Below, piece after piece: positions 22,518 to 33,934 of a DNA stretch of 64,000 bases. A model generated the notes under the pieces. It searched no databases, was not told where the DNA came from, and worked only from the letters and a program-made list of their open reading frames with translations. The stretch is from Prunella strophiata (lineage: Eukaryota; Chordata; Aves; Passeriformes; Prunellidae), in the NCBI GenBank assembly GCA_036583965.1, contig JAZBQD010000030.1:111054162-111118161 (forward strand). The letters are read 5' to 3'. The position numbers and the translations under genes are program-made. Position 1 is the stretch's first letter; each line of letters begins with the position of its first letter.

Positions 22518-23591
22518 GCTGAATCTGGGACATTTTTCATTTCATTTGCACACAGTTCTTTTCATCCCTTATTTTTCACATCCCTCATGTTTCCATCCCA
22601 CTTTTTCACTGCCATTGAAATAGAGTTTTTTTTTTCAGCTCATCTTTTGCTTCAAAGGCCAGCTTGACTTCTCCTGCCTGTTCACATGCCTCCACTGACT
22701 GGCAGATGATAAAATCCTTCTTCCCACCTCTGCTCACTGACAAGGCAGGACAGCCAGGCTCCTCTGCACATTGACAGCCTGAATTTAGAGGAGGAAAAAG
22801 AAAATGAAGCAAGAGCTGTTATGAGGACACAGCATAATGGCACCTGCAGAAGGTTATTTATTTCCAAGTTGTGCAGGATGAGGCCAGTTTGGGCACCAAG
22901 CTCTCTGAAGAAGGCTCAGTTTGAGGGACTTGATTTCACAGAGCAAAGCATGGAGGAGTGAGAAGGGTAAAAGGGGAAGGGGCATCCTGAGACAGGACTG
23001 AACCACATCAGAGTCCCCACTACCAACAGCAGGACAAGAAAAACTTAAATTCTGACAAAAAGAGTTGAGTTTCCCCTCCCTTTGGGGCTGGGATGGTCCA
23101 GTGGGTGTCTGTGTGCACTCACAGCCAGGTTCCTCACCAGGGGCAGCTTATCAGCAGAGTCTGCCATGAGAAAATGATAAAAGCCAACATAATTACACCT
23201 GCTTGTCTCATGGCTGGGTAAATAGTGTGGGACTCATGCTCAGCTGTGCTGAGTCCCATAAAATCCACCTGAAGCCACCCTGCAGCTCCCAGGTGGAACA
23301 CTGAGCACTCAGTGTGCTGCATAAAGGTGGTCACAACATCTGAGGGAAGGGTTTTCTACTAAAACAACAACAACAAAAAAGGATTTCTAAGCAGAATTTA
23401 AATGTTTTTCAGAATTGGTTTGATATAAGTGTTATAGAGAAAGCAAGGAACCAAATAATTTTTCATATTAACAAAATTAATGAGAAAATTGTTTCGATTG
23501 GGTGATCTTTTTAAACCATGACCTCACTATTAAAATCTGTATGAAAGTAGAGCATAAGACTTGTACACTAATGTACATAAGTATGTACAAT

Positions 23592-23653
23592 AAGTAAATG
23601 TACTTATGTACATTATGCACTTATGTACATTATGTACATAAGTACATTTACTT
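23592..23653. repeat. Perfect 22-bp inverted repeat, 18-base loop
   Basis: The left arm at 23592-23613 begins AAGTAAATGTACTTATG, and the right arm at 23632-23653 is its exact reverse complement ending CATTTACTT. Both arms also contain the short palindromic motif ATGTACAT, and further TGTAC motifs flank them. The result is a strong cruciform or RNA hairpin candidate. Confidence 0.95.
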
Positions 23654-24588
23654 GTACTATAAAAATGAAAGGTTTCTGGAAAATTTTCATTAGGAGTAAT
23701 TGAGTTTTGTTTTGCAAGAAATGCAGGCTTTTTTATTCCCACACAGCATTTAAGTGTGAACACTGGACTTCAGAACAGAAGTGCTCATTTCTTAGCAGCC
23801 TCACCACTAAAAAAATGCTTCCCCTAATTAGAGTTTTGTGGTAACTCTGTAATAAAGGCAGGAACAAGATAAAGATACTTTTCCTTAAAGAGAGAGGGAA
23901 AATTCTGTAATCCATACATGCTTGGAAAATAATTAAATGACTACATCTTTCCACAGTGGTATATTCCTTAGACTGGGAAAAAAAAAAAAAATCCAAAAAC
24001 CACACAGAAGAGTCATGCAGCACATACCAAACCCAAGTAACTTCTCACTTTCCCACAGAGAAAATTGGCCATTGGGCATTTTCATCTCTGCATCACCAAG
24101 TTATTACATCCCAACCACTCACAGGATAAACTTCAGCTAATGAGATCACAGTCTCCCAGGTTTTAATCCTTGGATATAATTTAACTTTACACCAAAAGAT
24201 CCTTGACACTGACAGCTTAATTTGGTGTCGCTGATCACTCGGCTGCCACTTTAATCAGATAGAGGCTGCAGTGTCAGAGAGCCACTGAATTACACCTGTG
24301 GTGCAATCAGGGATGTGTAATACTGAGTTTTATATTAATAAAGGCTGATATCACCATGATGCACTCCTGAGGCAGATAGCAGATGCTGAAATGAGTGCAG
24401 TAAGGAGGAACCCCACCCTTTCCATATATACCTGTTAATAGCTGGTTTCCCTTAATAAGACTCTCCCAAAGGACAGGCCTTTTCCTTCCCAGCAGCCACA
24501 CTTAATACCCACAGCAGCAGAAAGGGAGACATTTCCTCCCAGAGCATTGCTGTTACACAATGGCAAAAGCTACATCTCCATCTTTTCT

Positions 24589-24672
24589 GGTGGAAGGTCC
24601 CCTGCCCATGACAAGGGGCTGCAAGGAGTTGGTCTTTAGGCTCCTTCCAAGCCAATCCATTCTGTGATTTTA
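24589..24672 (+). mobile_element. CR1 LINE 3'-end fragment
   Basis: TGGTGGAAGGTCCCCTGCCC, then CAAGGAGTTGGTCTTTAGGC and TCCTTCCAAGCCAATCCATT with a TCTGTGATTTTATG tail, matching the sense-strand CR1 3' terminus. About 84 bp, truncated. Confidence 0.85.
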
Positions 24673-25353
24673 TGGTTCACCAAGCCAGGGGCACATAAAG
24701 AGAAATCTAAAGAGAAAACCACTACAGAGCACAAGAAAATGAAGTCAAAGTGGGAACTGTCCTGTCTAGTGGATGAGTCCTGCCAACTGGCCCAGAAGTC
24801 CACCTTGCAGCCTCCTTTTTTCTGTAAATCCAATCCTCCTTCTTTTTCCTTTGCTGTTGCCACAGAGCAGGACATTTCTCTGCAGCCCTCCCTATAACTT
24901 CCTTTCCTTCTTGCTGTGCTAGCTTGCATTTGGGCTAATTGGGGCCAGCTCATCAGCCAGGTGAGCACAGCTGTGTGTCACATCTCTGTCTGTCTCCGAG
25001 ATAAAGCTGGGTGGGGCCCAGGGAGGAAAGGAGAGCAGAGGGGAGCTGCCCTGGGGCAGGTGAAGGACCCAGGAGGTTCAGGAGAGGGGCAGGTGCAGCT
25101 CCTTGCCCAGGACAGTGAATGGGGAGCAGTGGGAGGATGATGAGAGCCCCTGGTATTTAAGTTAGGAATGCAATCCATTCCTGCAGGGAGATGGCAGGGG
25201 AGGGGGAAGAGGATGCAGGGAATGGAAAATCCCTGAAATAAAAGGATGGGGACACGGTGTGACACAGTTTAATGTCTAGCAGTGCTTGTTACACTGACAT
25301 TAAGGACTACCCAGGCTACTGAAAGGACTGGAGCCACCAGAATCCTACCTCTC
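24673..25353. other. Non-coding stretch, no gene seen
   Basis: No recognisable repeat or exon. A purine-rich patch lies near 25010-25150. Confidence 0.5.
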
Positions 25354-25530
25354 AAAAAAAAAAAAAAAAAAACCCAAACCAAACCAAACAAACAAAAAAA
25401 AACCAAACACAAAACAAACAAACAAACAAAACCCCAACCAACCAACCAACCAACCAAACCCCCCAAAAAACCAAAAACAAACAAAAAAAAACAAAAAAAA
25501 CCCCCCAAAAAACCAAAAAACCCCAAACCC
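25354..25530. repeat. A/C-only low-complexity tract, about 177 bp
   Basis: Apart from sequence at its margins the plus strand here consists only of A and C: A17, CCAAAC, CAAA, CCAA and CCCCCC(A)6 motifs. The minus strand is correspondingly G/T-only. The open frames on both strands (KKKTQTKPNK-type and FGFLGGF-type peptides) are composition artefacts. A similar but shorter A/C-rich tract lies at 52981-53060. Confidence 0.95.
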
Positions 25531-28500
25531 ATACCCACCCTCTCCTGCCCTGTGGAGATCAAAAAGTTTGGTCCAGATCCTGCAAGTTGACCCAGAATAA
25601 GAGAACCAGACCAAGCCATGGACCTCCAGGGTAAAGACAGGCCCTGAAGATGGGCTTTGAGGAGTAACAGAGTCAAGGAAAAGTGTGAAGGGTCTGACAC
25701 ATCCAGGATTTTGCCCAAAAACACCACAGCTCTACCATTACAGATCTCGAGAGAACACAGGAGGGATCCCCAGTGCCTACAAACCCCAAAAATGTACAAA
25801 TGGAGCAAAACATCCACCAGCCTCAGGACACTGTGAGGCTCAGGGGATACAGCAGGGCTGCCAGCAGGAGCCCAGGCACCAGCAATCCTCCCTCACCACC
25901 CTGCAGTGGGGAACAGAGCAGCACAGCTTTTGGGGAAGAGCAGCTGAAGGGCATGGTATGGATGATCAGTTGGCTGTGATCACTCCCACAGGCAGCATTG
26001 CCTAATGCCTCTGGCAATTTCAGTAGGCACAGGGATGGAGGGGCTGGCAGGAGCCCACGAGGTTGTGTTTCCTCTCCCAGGGGATGGGGTGATGTCCAGG
26101 TGTCGTGCCAAGCCTCGCCTTGAGTCAGCAAAGCCCTGAGTGCAAGGCTGGGAGCAGAGAGAGCCTGGAGCTCCTCACATGGAGAGCAGGGTGGCAACTG
26201 GGGGCAAGCACAGGAGGGACAGATCCTGAGCTGATTACTCTGACCTTACTCAGTGGGAATTTTTGCCTGAACAACAACTGAGTAATCACTTTGCCTGTTG
26301 GCACACACATGACACACCGTTGCGTTTTCTATGGGAGTTGTCTCGATTTCTAATTAGTTTGTGCTTGTCCTGGTTGTATTTTGACAAAACAGCACTAGAC
26401 AAGTCCATTTTCTTCTTCCCCCTCCTGTGTTTAATAGCACCTGTGATGCACCTGGGAAACATCTGGGGGGTCCTGCTGCAGCCAGAGCACAGCTTGGAGG
26501 TGCACAAGTGCAAACTCACTGCGGGCTCTGGGTGTGCTCCAGGGATGGTGGCAGGGAAATCCAGCTCTGCTGCTGGGCTAAGGATGGACAGCAGGGACTT
26601 TTCCACCAGGCCCAGGCAGTGTTGTTCATGGCTGGATTTCATCCACCACCTGCTGTCCCATGAGATGCTGTGACTGTGACAGCAGAGAGCAAAGATGTGA
26701 CCTTGTGTGTCCTTGCTGAAGGCTGTGGGGCAGCTGGGGTTCATGGGGCAAGGAAAGCTCTCAAACACCCTCTGCCCCCTGATTTCAGCTCTGCCCACAA
26801 GCAGACATTGACCTAGGGCACAGGATCATGAAGCACCTCTCTGTCCAGCACTGCTCATGGATTGGCAGATGCCTCATCCCATCTGTGGTTTAGTGCCTCT
26901 CCACAATCAGAGTGTTTGGGAAGAAATCCCAAAGCAGCAGCGCCTCCAATCCAGCTCTGTTCCAAAATCCCAAGGCTGCCCGACCTCCTCCCCACCCTGA
27001 CCCATGATGACTCTTCTCCCCAGCCCAATTTCCTGGCCAAAGTGCTCCAGCTCCTCCAAGCACACACTTAGCTTGTTATATAACACCCTCTAAGTGCTGT
27101 AATGGGTTTCAGCATCATCACAACATCATTTCTGAAGGTGAAAAATAAAACCCCAGCACCTTCACAGATCTCTGCCACCAAAGGTAATTGCAGAATTCAT
27201 TCCAGCTGAGGCTGAAAGGAGAAACAAGCAAGTTTTACAAGAGGGCTCTTATTTGTTTGAATTGATAGAGGTGCCCCTTGCAGACACCTGCAATTTTATT
27301 TCTAAACCCAAAGCAAGACATGTGTGTGTAATTACACAGCAACGTGCTTTTAGTTGTGGATTTAATAGTAAGGCACAGGAAAGAAAAACACCACGTGTGT
27401 CAAAGTAAATATTATCCTTATGAAACACAGTGATAACAGCCCAAATCAGAGACCAGAGTGCAATGCACACTGCAAAGAGCCCCAAAAGTCACATTTCTGT
27501 ACAGGGGAGGGTTCACATCCCTCCCACAGCCTCCCTGAAGCTGAAGGGAGTGCAAAGAGCAGCCAAGCCCAACATTCTGTTCAGTCTTAAACCTTCACCT
27601 GTTGCACCAAATGTGTTGTTATAGGAGATATACTGCCAGCATTTAGCAGCTTTAAAATCTATTTTGATCTGCAGATAAGATCAGTTTGCTAAAACAAGCA
27701 CAGAGATTGCAAAGGTCTCTTCACCAGCTCAGGGGAGAGCAGGGCATGGGTCAGGCAGGCAATGCCAAGTTTAATAGCTGCAATTGAGGATGCTGCTGCC
27801 TGCTGAGGTGTTTGCAAGCCAGGCCATTGCACTGCAGGGCCAGCCACCAGCAAGGCTGTAAAACAGACCAGGGCTGAGCTCAGGCTGGTTCAGACCCTGT
27901 TTGAAGGAACAATCCCTTGGCACCAGCACAGCCAAAGCACAGGTGCACAATCTCTGCCACTGAAGGGAAACTGCTGCTGCCAAAAGTCACACTGACCTTA
28001 AACAACTGTGGATATTTCTGGTCCCAAATGAGCTTTTTAACCTCGTTTGACTGGCACAATTAGAAGTGTGCTCAAATAAGGAAATTGGGTAAGAACCCAA
28101 AAGCAGACTGGCACACAGCACCTGACGGGTTCCTTTCCAAAACATGAAGAAATTCAGATTTCAAAACTGACCAGATGAGTTGACAGAAGGCTCCTGCTCG
28201 TTTTGAGCAGTGGCCACATTTGCTATCCATCTCAAGTGCAGGATGACTACAGAATCACCAGATTTTTTTTTTTTCTGTCCATTACTTATTTGTCATACAG
28301 AGCTTGCTCTGTAATCTGGCATTTTACTGAATAAGTATGTTGACATATATAACTTTCCTTAACTGGCAAGGAAGTTCACACTGAATCTATTTCTGAAGTT
28401 ACCACACAGGATAACTCATTGCAACAGGATCTATAAATCCCTGCACACATAAACCCTTAAGAAAAAAACCCCATTACTCACTTGAACTTTGTCATTGTGT

Positions 28501-30291
28501 GACTGCTTTGCAGACTGCACACAAGAGGCAGCAAGTGTACGTGCAGACTTACACAAAAATAACCTCTGCCATTTTCATACATTTTCATACACAAACCTGA
28601 GTTTCCTGACAAAAATATTTTTGAATGAAAAATTACTTTGACCTCAGAATTTTTTTTTTTTGGTGCAGTTTCAGGTTTATCTGGGCAGCTTCACACCACC
28701 TTTCTAAAATCACTCACACAGGAGAGAAGTGTCCTTATTGTTTCCTAAAGAGCTGGATTTCTTAGAACATTTAGATTTTTATGGTATATTTTCTATCCAT
28801 TCAAGCCATATAATATTTCCTCAGTGGAGATGGTTTTTCAACATAGAAGCTTGATCCTAAGAGAAGAGAGGAGGATGACAAGCCCTAATTCCAGTTCTAA
28901 CTGGACACCTGAAAATCCAGTGGCAGCAACTGACAGGTTCTAATATGAATAATTTATGGAGCCATTTTTATTTTTTCTTTTTTTTAAAGACAGTTTTACA
29001 ATTGGCATAAAAACATATAAACTTTTCAACTGACAGGAAATCCAGGTTTCATTTGCCTATAAATATCTCCTTATCTACTCATATCTGTAGAGATACAGAA
29101 TATCACCTGTCCTAAGCACTGACCTCTGTACATTTTTCAAGATATTCCTGTGCTGACAGTAAATTGTGCTTATATAAAGGGTCCCTTTGTTCCACACCTT
29201 TATACAACCCAGTACTGTTGATAATCAAACACTATGATAAAAAGAGAACAAAAACAAAGAACAACAACAAAAAAGAACAAAAAACCCCTAAGAGTCTCTC
29301 CTCCCCTCAAAAAATCCCAAGTATTTTAAGTGTGGATGAGTCCTTGGGGAAGCAGGAAGACAATGTGTCAACAGACAAGTTCCCATCCCAAAGCATTCAT
29401 GTTTAGTGCAGAAAAACAGATGAGGCAATAATAGTTCTTTTGAAGGCAATTAATTCTTGAAATTCAGATGAGACACTTGTCAGTCAGTGGATCTGCTTAG
29501 TGCAAGCCATCTCCCTCTCCCCAAAAAAATTCAGCATGAAGAAGAAGAAAGAACATAATGAAAGAATCACCCCTAAAACAACTCCCCAAAAAAGCATTTC
29601 CTTCCTTTACTAGTTGAAAAGTTCCCTCCTGCAGATTTTTTGGGCTTGCTTTGTAAATATCTATTTTTTTTCTCATTGTGGCTCAGCACTGAAGTAAATA
29701 ATTTCTTCTGTGAGAGGTTTAGAAAACAAAGGGGAGCAGGAGTGGCTTGTTTGGAAACATAATGACACAGCAGGGCACACTCAATGTCAACAGAGATTTC
29801 AGTGCACTTGCACAAGATGATATTGTGGGAGAGGTCTGCAGGGTAACTGGGTGAAATACTTCTTGTATCAATAATGTATCATCATTACCAGGCAGATCTG
29901 TCTGTGCCAGGCTCTGCCTTGTGGCATTGGGACAGACACTCATTGCCAAGTCACCCCTGGTTACAAGAAATAACAGATGATTTCTTTCAGCATCCCATGA
30001 GTGACCTGTCTACAAATACCTGAATTCTCAGCCCCAGCACACAGCTGGCACGACAGCCTTAGAGAGGATTGCTTCATTTGTGAGGAAAAATCTGAGTCTA
30101 ATAATTAGATTCCTGTGTTGAAAGATGCACAGATTTTAGAATCATATTTCATGAAAGTTACCAAAGGTTGTCCCTGACAGACTTTGTGTGTTTGCACTTC
30201 CCCCCAAAAAAACGTTTTTGAAATAATTGTCCTGTCCTCCCAAGAAATCTGGTGTTTGGAAAATTATTTCTTTAGTGAACGCATTTCAAAT
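25531..30291. other. Non-coding stretch with one possible conserved element
   Basis: No repeat family or exon recognised. A candidate conserved element lies at about 26220-26400. T runs lie at 28262-28274 and 28650-28661. Open frames reach at most about 170 residues (26286-26798 minus) without a recognisable domain. Confidence 0.5.
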
Positions 30292-30670
30292 TCACAGAAT
30301 TCCCAGAATCACTGGGTTGGAAGAGACCTTCAAGGTCATCAAGTCCAGCCCAGCCCCAACAGCTCAACTGAACCCTGGCACCCAGTGCCACATCCAGGCT
30401 TTGTTAAACACACCCAGGGATGGTGACTCCACCACCTCCCTGGGCAGCCATTCCACAACTTTATCCCCTTTCTGTGAAAAACTTTTTCCTGCTATCCAGC
30501 CTGTATTTCCCTTGGGACAGCTTGAGGCTGTGTGCTCTGGTTGTGTCAGTGCTGCCTGGAGAAAGAGCCCAACCCCACCTGAGCACAACCACCCTTCAAG
30601 AAGTTGTAGAGAGTGATAAGATCACCCCTGAGTCTCCTTTCCTCCAGGCTAAACACCCCCAACCTGTAGA
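30292..30670 (-). mobile_element. CR1 LINE fragment, about 380 bp
   Basis: The plus strand is the reverse complement of a CR1 3' region. Blocks occur in order: CAGAATCACTGGGTTGGAAG, GACCTTCAAGGTCATCAAGT, CACATCCAGGCTTTGTTAAA, CACCCAGGGATGGTGACTCC, ACCACCTCCCTGGGCAGCCA, TTCCCTTGGGACAGCTTGAG, GCTGCCTGGAGAAAGAGCCC, and a CCTCCAGGCTAAACACCCCC end. It belongs to the same subfamily as the copies at 33376 and 51319. Confidence 0.95.
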
Positions 30671-33052
30671 TTAATAATTATAATACCAAGAAAACAAAGA
30701 AAGCCTCAGGAATAAAACAGAGATCCTTTTTCTGAACACATCCTCCTTTAGCTGGCATCTCCTCCCAGATCTTCCAGTGCAGCTCAGAGCCACACCCCAG
30801 CTCCATCCTCACCAGCCCTGGCAGGGTGGCTGCTGCCCCTGCTCTGCCCCTGTGCTCCTTGCCCTGCTCCCAGGCAGGAGTTCAAGGCAAGGCTCAGCTC
30901 CACAGGTGGAAGCTCCTGCTCCTCTTCCTTCCTTCCTCCTCCTCCTCCCTCCGCCCACGCCGCGGCAGGGAGCCAGGTGAGGACACTGGGGTGTGCAGGG
31001 AGAGGGCAGCCAGGGCTTGGCCTCTGAGCAGTCACCTCTTTGCTTGCTTCATGCACACCTGGCCTATTCTCTGCTCTTTCTTTGCATGAGAAGCCTGATG
31101 GTCACATCTAGCTTCTCCTATTTAAGCATAATTTTCATTTTTGTGGACCTGATCTTGCTGCTGACTCAGGTGGGAGTTGACTCAAGTGTGCCATTCACTT
31201 CAATTAATTAGTTTAATTCTATATTAAAATATCCTCAAACCAAATGTTCTTCAGCTTCTTGTTCATGCTGCCCACTTGGTATAACTACACCTGTAACTGG
31301 ACTTGTTTTTTTTGTTCTAGAATCCACCTGATGTGCAAGCAATCCCAAACTTTACGAAAACATAGATGGATATTTTTCTATCTCTATTTCCACTGATATT
31401 AAGGCTTAGAGGGTAAGCTAAATATCAGTCTCAGTGCTACTCCTACAGCAAAAGCTAAGCTCCACAAAGACCAGGACATGTCTGTGCAGAAAGATAGCAG
31501 AGCACGTGGTTGGTAAGCCTGGTTTGCTCTGGGTGGAAACCCAGACACCAAGTGTGAGTTGAGGGCTGTTTTGCTTTTGTGTTTAGAGGACATGACTCCA
31601 GCCCTTGTTTGCCACAGGGGAGCCTTGCCAGAATAAAAAGAACCAAGCAGAGACAGTCCCACAGGCCCCAGCTTGCAGAGGTCTCCAAAGAATGACTCTG
31701 CAGGCAGAGCAACAGTGGTGACAGGGCAGTGTCAACACTGGCTCCTCACTCCTGATCTCTTCTGCAGCTTAAGCAGAGCCTGCAGTAGGTGTGAGGATCA
31801 TAAACTCTGCAGGGAGAGAAAGGCAACAAAAAGGGGAAGGAAAGAGCCAAAAGTGGAAGTGAGAGGGTTGGAGCATGGAGGGAGAGAGAGGAGGAGGCAG
31901 CAGACATGTCAGAAATAGCAGCAACCTTAAGGGCTAGCCTGTGAAGGAACCATTCAAAAATCCCACTAATTAAAGACCAGAGAAAAATTATATCCTTGCT
32001 CCCTCTATGCTTCTTGATAACAAGGTTTCTTCTACCCTGACCTTAGAGATAGCTATGCCTATAAAGGAGCTACAAATAAAAATTAATTACAGAATCTGCT
32101 GCCCGTGAGGCCAGAGAGGAGACCCTGGGCTGAGATCCCTCCCACCCTGAACTGCCAGCACTGCAAGTGATGGGGAGCAGCCACAGCACACCTGGTGTGC
32201 CCTAAAAGCTGCCAAGTCTCCCCAAAGAGTGCCTTGGACACAGCAGATCTCCTGGAGGCAGGTGATGTGCCAACCTCCCCTGCCAGGGGAATTATCCATG
32301 AGCCAATTCCCCCCAGCAGGAATGGTGGCTGAGCTTCCTGCTCCAACCTGATGCTTGCTGGGGCTTTCAAAACACCCAGATATGTGATAAATGATTTATC
32401 TTCCCCTAGCACAGGTCGGCTCCCCTCCCACCTCACAATACCCCAAGGGTACAATTAAAGCCCTTCTGGATAACAGGAACACTCCCTGGAGTGCTAATCA
32501 TGTCAAAGAGATTGCTGGAGCATTTAGAAACCTAAAGCTTATCTTCTGCCCCATACAAAAGAGGATCTGCTTCTGCAGACACCCTAATCTGCAGGATTCT
32601 ATTTAAATTTCAGGTGATTCCCAGTGCCACACCAGAGAATAAGAAAAAGCTGATTAGAAGTTGGGTGAATCAATAAGTGCTGAATGGCCTAGAGAAGCAG
32701 AAGCATTCATCTTGGCAGCAATAAAACTGGGAAAGCTGTGGGTGGATGACTAAAAGGAACAAAGGGCTGCTTAGCAGCGTTGAGCTAGGGTAAAAAGGCC
32801 AGGAAGAAAAGCACTCATAAAACTTTATGACTAAGATCAGAATGAGATGAGAAATACTCTGGGAGAAGTGTTGGATCAGGAAACATGTCACTCAAAGCTA
32901 GGGTGAGTCAAGCCAGCTCCTGTCCTGACTCCTGCCTTTTGGGACTCGAGGTCTGCTTTGCTGAGAAGATCAAGTTCCCCTCTTGGATGTCCCCATGGAG
33001 GGGTTGGTTTCCTTCAGGGAATTCTTGGGGATGCCCAAGGGAGGGCCAGCAA
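30671..33052. other. Non-coding stretch, no gene seen
   Basis: Holds a 34-base pure pyrimidine tract at 30919-30952 followed by a short CpG-rich patch. Otherwise it is ordinary sequence with short open frames. No repeat family is recognised until the split CR1 at 33053. Confidence 0.5.
30919..30952 (+). repeat. Polypyrimidine tract (C/T only, 34 bp)
   Basis: An unbroken run of C and T made of TTCC and TCC units, followed by CGCCCACGCCGCGG. Such tracts can adopt triplex structures. A CAGGTGAGG string just downstream looks like a splice donor, but no exon can be supported. Confidence 0.85.
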
Positions 33053-33073
33053 AGGAGGAATGGTGTGGCCAGC
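33053..33073 (+). mobile_element. CR1 LINE, left part of a copy split by an LTR
   Basis: AGGAATGGTGTGGCCAGC joins directly, across the 302-bp insertion, to AGGAGCAGGGAGCTCATTCT at 33382. Together they restore the continuous CR1 order (GTGTGGCCAGC then AGGAGCAGGGAG). The left limit of the CR1 is uncertain because similarity fades. Confidence 0.65.
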
Positions 33074-33375
33074 TGTCACTGTGGAGCACAAACGACACGA
33101 CGTGGACAGCAGCTCTTTGCAAGGTGTGAGAGAGCAAAAAGAGGAAGTTTATTGAAATCTGACTCCATTTATAGTTTTCTGAAATCCCAGTGTCATTGGA
33201 GGGTGACAGTGCCACCTCCTCAATGCCACTGGACAACTCAACAGTCCATCAAGTTGCTCTTCCTCCATAGAGGAATGCAAAACAATAAGTTATTTACAAA
33301 AAGTGTGTGAGAAAGTTCTGCACAAGAATGTAAACATCAGAAGGCTTTAGAGAAACTTAAAAAATCAGGGCGACA
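33074..33375 (-). mobile_element. 302-bp solo LTR inserted in a CR1, alpharetrovirus-like layout
   Basis: The tips are inverted (TGTC at 33074, GACA ending 33375) and are bracketed by GCCAGC (33068-33073) and GTCAGC (33376-33381), a 6-bp target-site duplication with one change. On the minus strand CTATAAA (33168-33174) is followed 14 bases later by AATAAA (33148-33153). This short TATA-to-polyA-signal spacing and the about 300-bp length are known from alpharetroviral LTRs. No internal viral genes are present, so it is a solo LTR. It interrupts CR1 sequence, which independently confirms both boundaries. A possible relative lies at 37500. Confidence 0.82.
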
Positions 33376-33934
33376 GTCAGCAGGAGCAGGGAGCTCATTC
33401 TGCCCTGCCCTGGGCACTGGTGAGGGCACACCTGGAGTGCTGTGCCCAGCTCTGGCCCCTCAGCTTGGGAAGGACCTTGGGACACTCAGAGGGGACAACG
33501 AGGCTGGAGAGGGGCTGGGAACACAAACCCTGAGAGGAAGCACTGAGGGAGCTGGGGGTGCTCAGCCTGGAGAAAAGGAGACTCAGGGGTGCCCTCAGCT
33601 CTGCACAGCTCCTGAAAGGTGCCTGGGCTCAGCTGGGACTGGGCTCTTTCTCCAGGCAGCACTGACACAACCAGAGCACACAGCCTCAAGCTGCACCAAG
33701 GGAAATATAGGTTGGATTTTAGGAAAAAGTTTTTTCCAGAAAGGGAGATAAAGTTGTGGAATGGCTGCCCAGGGAGGTGGTGGAGTCACCATCCCTGGGT
33801 GTGTTTAACAAAGCCTGGATGTGGCACTGGCTGCCAGGGATTAGTTGAGGAGTTGGGGCTGGGTTGGACTCAATGGTCTTGAAGATCTCTTCTCTCTCAG
33901 AATCCAGTGACTCTGTGAATTCTGTAATTCTGTG
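33376..33934 (+). mobile_element. CR1 LINE, right part of the split copy, about 560 bp
   Basis: Sense-strand CR1 3' region. After the duplicated GTCAGC come AGGAGCAGGGAGCTCATTCT, GGGCACACCTGGAGTGCTGT, GCTCAGCCTGGAGAAAAGGA, CAGGCAGCACTGACACAACC, GGTTGGATTTTAGGAAAAAG, GGAATGGCTGCCCAGGGAGG, GGGTTGGACTCAATGGTCTT. It ends in the CR1 terminal octamer repeats (ATTCTGTA ATTCTGTG, 33919-33934). It is complete at the 3' end and truncated at the 5' end. Confidence 0.96.

Larger units (their letters stand above)
21142..24588. other. Non-coding stretch, AT-rich, no gene seen
   Basis: Contains A22 at 22496-22517, a long hairpin at 23592-23653, and a possible conserved element near 24180-24310. Open frames are short. 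No repeat family is recognised. Confidence 0.5.

Noticed and set aside
25269..25817. 182-residue minus-strand frame rich in F, G, L and W
   Set aside because: Hydrophobic look comes from the G/T-only strand of the A/C tract, not from a membrane protein.
32885..33310. 141-residue plus-strand frame
   Set aside because: Runs across the CR1/LTR junction and into the antisense of the LTR, so it is not a host or viral gene.
33437..33882. Open frames of about 90-105 residues in the CR1 at 33.4-33.9 kb
   Set aside because: They lie in the CR1 3' region. The sequence is 5'-truncated and carries no reverse transcriptase motif.
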